A stretch of 27,353 bases of DNA, taken from NCBI GenBank assembly GCA_041557595.1, contig JBFFGE010000042.1:1-27353 (forward strand), read 5' to 3'. The notes beneath the pieces were generated by a model. It was not told the DNA's origin and searched no databases. It saw only the letters and a list, made by a program, of their open reading frames with translations. Position 1 is the first letter of the stretch, and each line of letters begins with the position of its first letter. The translations under genes and the position numbers were made by a program. The DNA is from JAOTYV01 sp041557595. GTDB lineage: Bacteria > Pseudomonadota > Alphaproteobacteria > UBA8366. Below, piece by piece: positions 22,460 to 27,353 of the stretch.

Positions 22460-22966
22460 TCACCGGAGTTTTTCGTCCGGGTACAGGCCCCACACGCCGA
22501 TCCGGCGAATCCAGCCTTCATAGCCGTTGGCATCGACTTCGCACCATTTCCGCTGGCAGCGCGTGATGCGGACGATCATGCCCGGCGCCAGGCGGGCGAC
22601 GGCGGGCGCGTCGTTTTGAGGATCTCGCCGCATGGTCTGCATTTTGCCAGTCAGAATCAGGCTTCGCTTGGAGGACAGCATGGCGCGGTGGACCCAGCCT
22701 TCGGCCCCTTCCCAATCGCGAATTTTTCGCCAGGTGTCGTATTCGGCGATGATTTGCACCGGCATGCTGCGGCGCACGAATTTCCATTTCACCGGATAGC
22801 GTACGCCCGGACCGGCCCGCACATTGACGTCATTCGCGCGCAAGGATGCGAACCGCACACCGGAGTCCTTTTTGGCGACCTGGCCGGCCGCACCCTGAGC
22901 GCCAAGGCCCATGCACAGGACGGCCGCCGTCAGAAGTCCCCAGCGCAAGTGACGCAATCGAGCCAT
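22460..22966 (-). CDS. Periplasmic bacterial SH3-domain protein
   Basis: This is a 168-residue protein with a clear signal peptide (MARLRHLRWGLLTAAVLCMGLGAQG, cleavage near AAG-Q). Two SH3b-type repeats follow: NVRAGPGVRYPVKWKFVRRSMPVQIIAEYDTWRKIRDWEGAEGWVH and a second from PAVARLAPGMIVRI to WCEVDANGYEGWIRRIGVWGLYP. Such proteins bind cell wall or act as envelope scaffolds. ATG 22966 follows GGGGGGAT, a plausible ribosome site; the open extension upstream to 23569 overlaps the divergent dehydrogenase gene and is not real. The 168 bases between (22967-23134) form the divergent promoter region, with nothing else seen. Confidence 0.86.
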   Translation of the reverse strand: MARLRHLRWGLLTAAVLCMGLGAQGAAGQVAKKDSGVRFASLRANDVNVRAGPGVRYPVKWKFVRRSMPVQIIAEYDTWRKIRDWEGAEGWVHRAMLSSKRSLILTGKMQTMRRDPQNDAPAVARLAPGMIVRITRCQRKWCEVDANGYEGWIRRIGVWGLYPDEKLR

Positions 22967-23134
22967 ATCCCCCCCGAGATTAATCGTGCCGCGCGGCTGC
23001 ACGCCATGACTCAGGAATAAGTCCGTTGCCCCGCCCGGGTCAAGCATCGCTTGTGGCGGGCTGGACAAGACGGGCCGCGGCTGCATAAATCGCACTCCGC
23101 CCGCCCCATACCGCCGCAGCGCAACCGGAGCATC

Positions 23135-24118
23135 GTGCCAAACAAACCCGTCGTCTTCGTCACGCGCAAGTTGCCGGTCGCCATCGAGACCCGGATGACC
23201 GAGCTGTTCGATACCCGGCTCAACGACGACGACCGGCCGCTCGGCCAGGCCGACTTGATCGCGGCGGCGCAATCTGCCGACGTCCTGGTGCCGACGGTCA
23301 CCGACCGGATCGGCCGGACGATCATCGAGGCGGCGGGCGACCGGCTCAAACTGATCGCCTCGTTCAGCACGGGCGTCGACCATATCGACCTGCAAGCGGC
23401 GACGGCGCGCAACATCATGGTCACCAACACGCCCGGCGTCCTGACCGAAGACACTGCCGACATGACGATGGCGCTGATCCTGGCGACGCCCCGCCGGTTG
23501 ACCGAAGGCGAGCGCGTGCTGCGCGGCGGCGATTGGCCCGGCTGGAGCCCCACCTGGATGCTCGGTCACCGGATTTCCGGCAAGCGGCTCGGCATTATCG
23601 GCATGGGCCGCATCGGCCGGGCGGTGGCGCAGCGCGCACGCGGCTTCGGACTATCCGTCCATTACCATAACCGCCGTCGGGTGCACCCGGACGTGGAGGC
23701 GGAACTCGAGGCAACCTACTGGGACAGCCTCGACCAGATGCTGGCGCATATGGACATCATCTCGGTGAACTGCCCGCACACGCCGGCGACCTATCACCTG
23801 CTGTCGGCCCGGCGGCTCCGGCTGCTGAAGCCGCACGCCTACATCGTCAACACCAGCCGGGGCGAAGTGATCGACGAAGCGGTGCTGGCGCAGATGCTCG
23901 AGGTGGGCACGATCGCCGGCGCCGGGCTCGACGTGTTCGAACGCGAGCCCGCGGTAAATCCCAAACTGCTCGGCCTCAAAAACGTGGTGCTGCTGCCGCA
24001 TATGAGTTCCGCCACCATCGAAGGCCGCCAGGAGATGGGCGAGAAGGTGATCATCAACATCCGCACCTTTGCCGACGGACACAAGCCGCCCGACCGCGTC
24101 CTGGTCACCGAATATTGA
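23135..24118 (+). CDS. D-2-hydroxyacid dehydrogenase (glyoxylate/hydroxypyruvate reductase type)
   Basis: This 327-residue NAD(P)-dependent D-isomer-specific dehydrogenase resembles the GyaR/D-glycerate dehydrogenase branch. The substrate domain has LKLIASFSTGVDHIDLQAA. The Rossmann domain has KRLGIIGMGRIGRAVAQRARGFG (GxGxxG). Catalytic Arg lies in VNTSRGEVIDE, the catalytic Glu in GLDVFEREP, and the His in LLPHMSSAT. It probably reduces glyoxylate or hydroxypyruvate. The GTG at 23135, preceded by CCGGAG, gives the usual family length; the frame is open upstream to 23051 but without similarity. It ends against a repeat-filled intergenic region. Confidence 0.92.
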   Translation: MPNKPVVFVTRKLPVAIETRMTELFDTRLNDDDRPLGQADLIAAAQSADVLVPTVTDRIGRTIIEAAGDRLKLIASFSTGVDHIDLQAATARNIMVTNTPGVLTEDTADMTMALILATPRRLTEGERVLRGGDWPGWSPTWMLGHRISGKRLGIIGMGRIGRAVAQRARGFGLSVHYHNRRRVHPDVEAELEATYWDSLDQMLAHMDIISVNCPHTPATYHLLSARRLRLLKPHAYIVNTSRGEVIDEAVLAQMLEVGTIAGAGLDVFEREPAVNPKLLGLKNVVLLPHMSSATIEGRQEMGEKVIINIRTFADGHKPPDRVLVTEY

Positions 24119-24154
24119 GTTCAATGGACCATGTGGATACGTGACCGGGAGGCT

Positions 24155-24237
24155 TGGCCGCATACTTCGACAAGCTCCGTATGAGGCCAATCTGCGCAAT
24201 TTTTCTGCCTCACCCCGAGCCTGTCGAAGGGCGAGGC
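24155..24237. repeat. Long hairpin repeat related to the core of the 5009-5158 element
   Basis: The 23-base arms CTTCGACAAGCTC...TGAGGC (24165-24187) and their complement (24207-24229) pair at 19 of 23 positions. The left side (24156-24194) is clearly homologous to 5045-5083, and the right side to the other arm at 5094-5126. The CAGGCTGCTGAAAAAC ends of the first copy are absent. It lies between the convergent dehydrogenase and moeB genes, in a 192-base gap (24119-24310) with no coding content; a role as bidirectional terminator is possible. Confidence 0.65.
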
Positions 24238-24310
24238 GGATCGCACGCCGCATTTTTGCGCGCCGCACGATGGTTTGCTTCCGGATAAATTGTTGTTCCG
24301 CCTGGGCCGG

Positions 24311-25111
24311 TCACGAAGCCTCTTGCACCGTCAGCCCGGTGATCGTCGGCGACTCGCCGCAGAGGGCGCAGCCGGGATCGCGCTTCACGGTCAGCGACCG
24401 AAACCCCGCGCCCAGCCCGTCATAGAGCATCAACCGGCCCGACAATCCGTCGCCGAGGCCCAGCAGCTCCTTCAGGACTTCCGTCGCCTGTAGCGTGCCG
24501 ACCACGCCGGCCACCGCGCCAAAGATGCCGGCCTGATCGCAGCGCGCCACCAGATCCGGCCGGGGCGGGCTCGGGAACAGGCAGCGATAACAGGGCCGGT
24601 CCTCGCCCTCCTCCCAGGCGCGGAAGGTCGACAGCTGGCCTTCGAACCGCAGCAGCGCGCCCGACACCAGGGGACGCTTGGCGAAATAGCAGGCGTCGTT
24701 GAGCAGATAGCGCGTGGTGAAGTTGTCGCTGCCGTCGACGACCAGGTCGTGCGCCTCGATCAGCGCCAGGGCGTTTTCGGTCGTCAGCCGCTCGCGATAG
24801 CTCACCACCTTCACCTCCGGATTGATGTCCTCGAGGCGTTCCATGGCGCTCGCCACCTTGGCCTCGCCGACATTCTCCGTTCCATGGACGATCTGGCGCT
24901 GCAGATTGGACAGGTCGACCACGTCGAAATCGACGACGCCGAGCGTGCCGACTCCGGCGGCGGCAAGATACATCAACACCGGCGACCCCAGCCCGCCTGC
25001 GCCGATCACCAGGACCCGCGATTGCAGCAGGCGTTCCTGGCCTTCCTCGCCGACTTCGTCCAGCACGATGTGGCGAGCATAGCGTTCCAATTGGGCATCA
25101 TCGATCGTCAT
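24311..25111 (-). CDS. moeB: MoeB/ThiF-family adenylyltransferase (E1-like)
   Basis: This 266-residue E1-like enzyme adenylates the C-terminal glycine of a ubiquitin-like sulfur carrier (MoaD or ThiS). Seen: YARHIVLDEVGEEGQERLLQSRVLVIGAGGLGSP with the nucleotide loop GAGGLG, VVDFDVVDLSNLQRQ, DGSDNFTTRYLLND, two zinc pairs CYRC and CALC, and the cysteine in LVARCDQAGIFGAVAGVVGTLQA. No rhodanese domain, so it is MoeB-sized rather than MoeZ-like. MoeB versus ThiF cannot be fully separated by sequence. Its ATG overlaps the cysK stop (ATGA, 25108-25111), indicating translational coupling to cysteine synthesis. Confidence 0.9.
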   Translation of the reverse strand: MTIDDAQLERYARHIVLDEVGEEGQERLLQSRVLVIGAGGLGSPVLMYLAAAGVGTLGVVDFDVVDLSNLQRQIVHGTENVGEAKVASAMERLEDINPEVKVVSYRERLTTENALALIEAHDLVVDGSDNFTTRYLLNDACYFAKRPLVSGALLRFEGQLSTFRAWEEGEDRPCYRCLFPSPPRPDLVARCDQAGIFGAVAGVVGTLQATEVLKELLGLGDGLSGRLMLYDGLGAGFRSLTVKRDPGCALCGESPTITGLTVQEAS

Positions 25112-26103
25112 GGCAGTCCCTTGTCTAGGCGGTCGAACAACGGTGTGGACAGGTAGCGTTCGGCGAAGGACGGTATGATGACCACGATCCGCTTGCCAGC
25201 CATGGCCGGCCGCGCACCGATCTCCAGCGCCGCCGAGAGCGCCGCACCGGAAGAAATTCCCGCCGGCAACCCCTCGAGCCGCGCCGCCCGGCGCGACATC
25301 GCGAAGGCGGATTCGTTGGCCACGGTCAACACCTCGTCGATCAATTCGGCGCGCAGGACCGACGGCACGAAGCCGGCGCCGATCCCTTCTATCATATGGG
25401 CCCCCGGCAGGCCGCCGGAAAGGACCGCGCTGTCCTCCGGCTCGACGGCAATCATGCGAAAATCCGGATTGCGCGCCTTCAGGACTTCGGCGCAGCCGGT
25501 CAGGGTGCCGCCGGTGCCGACGCTGGCCACCAGCGCATCGATCCGGCCGCCGCAATCGTGCCAGATTTCCTCGGCCGTGGTGCGCACATGGATCGCCGGG
25601 TTGGCCGGATTGTGGAACTGCTGCGGCATGACCGCGTCCGGCAGTTCGGCCACCAGCGCCTCGGCCCGGCGAATCGCGCCCTGCATGCCGTGACGGGTCG
25701 GCGTCAGCTCCAACTCTGCCCCCAGAAACATCATCATCTTGCGCCGCTCGGTCGACTGCGACTCCGGCATGGTGAGGATCAACCGGTAGCCCTTGGCGGC
25801 GCACGCAAAGGCGAGCGCGATCCCGGTGTTGCCCGATGTCGGCTCGACGATCACCGTCTCCGGCCCGATTTGACCGGCCTGTTCCAGCGCCTCGATCATG
25901 GCGACGCCGATGCGGTCCTTGACCGATCCCAGCGGATTGAAGAATTCCAGCTTGGCGAGGATCTCCGCGCCGACGCCCGCATCGGCGGCCAGCCGCGACA
26001 ACCGCACCAGCGGGGTCGCGCCCACCGTGTCGACGATGCTGTCATAGATGCGGCCCCGAAAGGCTGGCGCGTCCGCAGGATTGGATGGTTTGCCGGTATT
26101 CAC
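25108..26103 (-). CDS. cysK: Cysteine synthase (O-acetylserine sulfhydrylase)
   Basis: This 331-residue PLP-dependent enzyme forms cysteine from O-acetylserine and sulfide. The PLP lysine is K62 in PLGSVKDR, the substrate loop TSGNTG is at 89-94, and the phosphate-binding GTGGT follows in ASVGTGGTLTG. ISSGAAL near the C-terminus is canonical. The N-terminus is about 15 residues longer than E. coli CysK (MNTGKPSNPADAPAFRGR), as in several alphaproteobacterial homologues. ATG 26103 is the first in-frame start. CysM cannot be wholly excluded. It is coupled by a four-base overlap to moeB; no sulfur-carrier gene is visible nearby. Confidence 0.93.
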   Translation of the reverse strand: MNTGKPSNPADAPAFRGRIYDSIVDTVGATPLVRLSRLAADAGVGAEILAKLEFFNPLGSVKDRIGVAMIEALEQAGQIGPETVIVEPTSGNTGIALAFACAAKGYRLILTMPESQSTERRKMMMFLGAELELTPTRHGMQGAIRRAEALVAELPDAVMPQQFHNPANPAIHVRTTAEEIWHDCGGRIDALVASVGTGGTLTGCAEVLKARNPDFRMIAVEPEDSAVLSGGLPGAHMIEGIGAGFVPSVLRAELIDEVLTVANESAFAMSRRAARLEGLPAGISSGAALSAALEIGARPAMAGKRIVVIIPSFAERYLSTPLFDRLDKGLP

Positions 26104-26170
26104 AAGACCGGACTGTAGGTCGCCGCCGAAGACGCCACAAGACCGGGCGCGGTTCGGTCGACAATGAACG

Positions 26171-26494
26171 TCAACGGATGAAAGGGGTCACTTTCCTCTC
26201 GAGTAACGCAACGAGGAGAGGATCCATGAACGCATAGTCATCGGGAATGTCGAGGCAGATTACCCGCCGACCCTTAAGGTGTTTACGAAATTTGGTCGCC
26301 AATTTCCTGCGGTGACCTTTGTCTATCACGAAGATGATATCGGCCCAGTCGACCTGCTCCGGTGACAATCGAACCTCGGCGTCAACGGCAAGCCCCGCGG
26401 AATCGGTTTCAACGTCCGGCCAAGTAGCGAACACGTGCTCGGCGGTCGGGCTTCTAAGCCGGTTCCGGCTGCAGATGAAGAGTAAATTTTTCAT
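26171..26494 (-). CDS. Small low-molecular-weight tyrosine phosphatase-like protein
   Basis: This 107-residue protein starts MKNLLFICSRNRLRSPTAEHVF, with the phosphatase loop C8-x5-R14-S15. It contains VDWADIIFVIDKGHRRKL and ends in VICLDIPDDYAFMDPLLVALL. It is shorter than classical LMW phosphatases (about 150) and belongs to a recognised short branch; the DPD-type acid of longer members may be supplied by the DIPDDY segment (inference). Substrate unknown. The open frame extends far upstream (to 27016), but that part is antisense to nothing conserved and overlaps the response regulator gene, so ATG 26494 was chosen. The 67 bases to cysK and 89 bases to the regulator hold no other gene. Confidence 0.84.
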   Translation of the reverse strand: MKNLLFICSRNRLRSPTAEHVFATWPDVETDSAGLAVDAEVRLSPEQVDWADIIFVIDKGHRRKLATKFRKHLKGRRVICLDIPDDYAFMDPLLVALLERKVTPFIR

Positions 26495-26583
26495 GGGCCC
26501 GGCATCGTGCCGTTTGTGTCGAAGTAATGTCATGCCGGATCGAGCACCGCGGCCGCGACGGTCGGCATTTTGGCGGGCCCTCT

Positions 26584-27120
26584 CTACCCCGCCGCCTCCT
26601 GCGCAGGCTCCGCATCCTCCGCTGCCACTTCGTGGTCGACGCTGCGTTTGGCCTCGAAATCCGGCTCGGTGCGCCGGCGGCGGTCCGGGCCGACGTATTC
26701 GTCGGATTTGGTGAACGGTCGGGGGTTCTCGATGATGCTGCGAATTCTTTCGTACAGCGTCTTGGCGTCGATCGGCTTGGCGAGGATTTCCGTGACGCCG
26801 GAATCGCGCGCCTGTTCGACCCGTTCCAGCTCGGTGTAGCCGGTGCACAGAATTATCGGGACGAACGGGTTGGGGCTGTCCTCGTCGGTGCGGATCTTGC
26901 GGGTCAGCGTAAGCCCGTCCATCGGCGCCATTTTCCAGTCGGTGATGATCAGGTCGGCCGGAAATTCCTTCATCGCCTCCAACGCCGCTACGCCGTTGCT
27001 GACATCGTGCAGGCAATCCGCGCGCATGCCGAGACCGCGCAGCAATTCGCGCAAGAGTCCCCGCATATATTGATTGTCCTCGACCAGCAGGACATTCAGC
27101 TTCGAAAAATCGTAGGCCAT
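26584..27120 (-). CDS. CheY-like response regulator with GPDRRRR tail
   Basis: This 178-residue protein has a single receiver domain at 8-130: acidic residues E14-D15, phospho-acceptor D61 (IITDWKMAPMDG), T93 (LCTGYTE) and K115 (LAKPID). After it comes PFTKSDEYVGPDRRRR and a low-complexity acidic tail (VAAEDAEPAQEAAG). No DNA-binding or enzymatic domain is present. The YxGPDRRRR extension is shared by a group of CheY-like proteins in Rhodospirillales, some near flagellar or cell-cycle genes as I recall. ATG 27120 (MAYDFSKLN) fits relatives; ATG 27165 would add 15 residues. No cognate kinase is in the window. Confidence 0.88.
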   Translation of the reverse strand: MAYDFSKLNVLLVEDNQYMRGLLRELLRGLGMRADCLHDVSNGVAALEAMKEFPADLIITDWKMAPMDGLTLTRKIRTDEDSPNPFVPIILCTGYTELERVEQARDSGVTEILAKPIDAKTLYERIRSIIENPRPFTKSDEYVGPDRRRRTEPDFEAKRSVDHEVAAEDAEPAQEAAG

Positions 27121-27185
27121 GGGCGGCGCGTCCGAGTTCCCTGGATTGTCGGCAATTACCGGCATTTCTAGGTAGCAGCTTAGGG

Positions 27186-27200
27186 TTAACGAAGCGTTAT
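27186..27200. promoter_or_regulatory. Possible CtrA box upstream of the response regulator
   Basis: TTAA-CGAAGCG-TTAT matches TTAA-N7-TTAA with one mismatch, 66 bases before the response regulator start on the minus strand. With the similar site at 3665-3679 it is suggestive, but short motifs arise by chance. Confidence 0.22.
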
Positions 27201-27221
27201 GGCCGCCAGGCCCGCGCTAGC

Positions 27222-27353
27222 TGTGGTCTTTCGATAGGTTGTCCATTCGGCCCTGACCGGGGAGACTGGAGTTACCAAGCTTCAGCACTCTTTGGGAGAG
27301 CCGAATGAACATTCACAAGAATGCCCGTTTGACGCCGCTCGGTCGAGAACGAA
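27222..27353 (+). mobile_element. Left end of an IS481-like insertion sequence, cut by window end
   Basis: From TGTGGTCTTTCGATAGG (27222) the sequence changes character and leads within 83 bases to a transposase start. IS481 elements begin with TGT and have a short leader before the transposase. The exact outer boundary cannot be set without the right end; GCTAGC at 27216-27221 may be part of the target. The insertion lies in the upstream region of the response regulator gene (start 27120), about 100 bases away. Confidence 0.65.
27305..27353 (+). CDS. IS481-family transposase, N-terminal fragment
   Basis: The first 16 codons read MNIHKNARLTPLGRER, the typical beginning of IS481-family transposases, where it leads into a helix-turn-helix. 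The preceding GGGAGAG provides a ribosome site. The rest lies beyond the window, so intactness is unknown. Confidence 0.78.
   Translation, partial: MNIHKNARLTPLGRER

Noticed and set aside
1..27353. tRNA, rRNA or CRISPR arrays
   Set aside because: No cloverleaf with a GTTCGAATC-like arm in context, no rRNA-like stretch, and no regularly spaced direct repeats were seen by eye.

Overview
GC-rich, densely packed chromosomal DNA from an alphaproteobacterium, most likely a Rhodospirillales-type free-living organism. No rRNA gene was available for placement. The assignment rests on gene content typical of that class: a RegB/RegA redox two-component pair, an Irr-type Fur-family regulator with an Irr-box-like palindrome, an mmcB gene behind a GTTC-N7-GTTC-like LexA site, a bifunctional hldE, and a CheY-like protein with a GPDRRRR tail. 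No tRNA, rRNA or CRISPR array was seen.

Layout. 1-3600: the tail of an unidentified gene, then mmcB (+), facing a three-gene minus-strand cluster (metallophosphoesterase, hldE, membrane-tethered J-like protein). 3600-5310: a degenerate EAL-domain protein followed by two back-to-back repeat elements. 5311-8875: regB-regA (minus), divergent from a two-gene ABC exporter. 8860-11245: a CobT-like protein lacking the expected catalytic glutamates, a histidine phosphatase, and a membrane-anchored unknown. 11242-17202: a DJ-1/PfpI protein, a small membrane protein, and a plus-strand run (FemAB/GNAT-like, SYLF lipoprotein-like, DUF429-like, four-helix bundle, DUF4149, YcgN cysteine cluster, YgjP-type metallopeptidase). 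17193-19109: a class A penicillin-binding protein (minus). 19303-22382: irr, then rubrerythrin, a GlpC/HdrD-like Fe-S protein and a DUF3501 protein. 22460-27120: SH3 protein, D-2-hydroxyacid dehydrogenase, cysK-moeB overlapping pair, small tyrosine-phosphatase-like protein, response regulator. 27222-end: the left end of an IS481-like insertion sequence cut by the window edge.

How the genes work together. Most blocks are housekeeping envelope or metabolic genes, but two regulatory themes stand out. RegBA keeps both the quinone motif and the redox cysteine, so it is expected to sense respiratory redox state. The irr-rubrerythrin-FeS-DUF3501 block joins an iron/heme regulator to a non-heme diiron peroxidase-like protein and an uncharacterised Fe-S partner. 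A 17-nt Irr-box-like palindrome sits just upstream of a good promoter. This block is the best candidate here for an incompletely described system.

Short hairpin repeats recur between genes: a 35-nt palindrome twice, a 38-nt repeat twice, and a CTTCGACAAGCTC-type long hairpin twice, once inside a MITE-like element bounded by CTAG. All calls are by eye from motifs; no database search was run.
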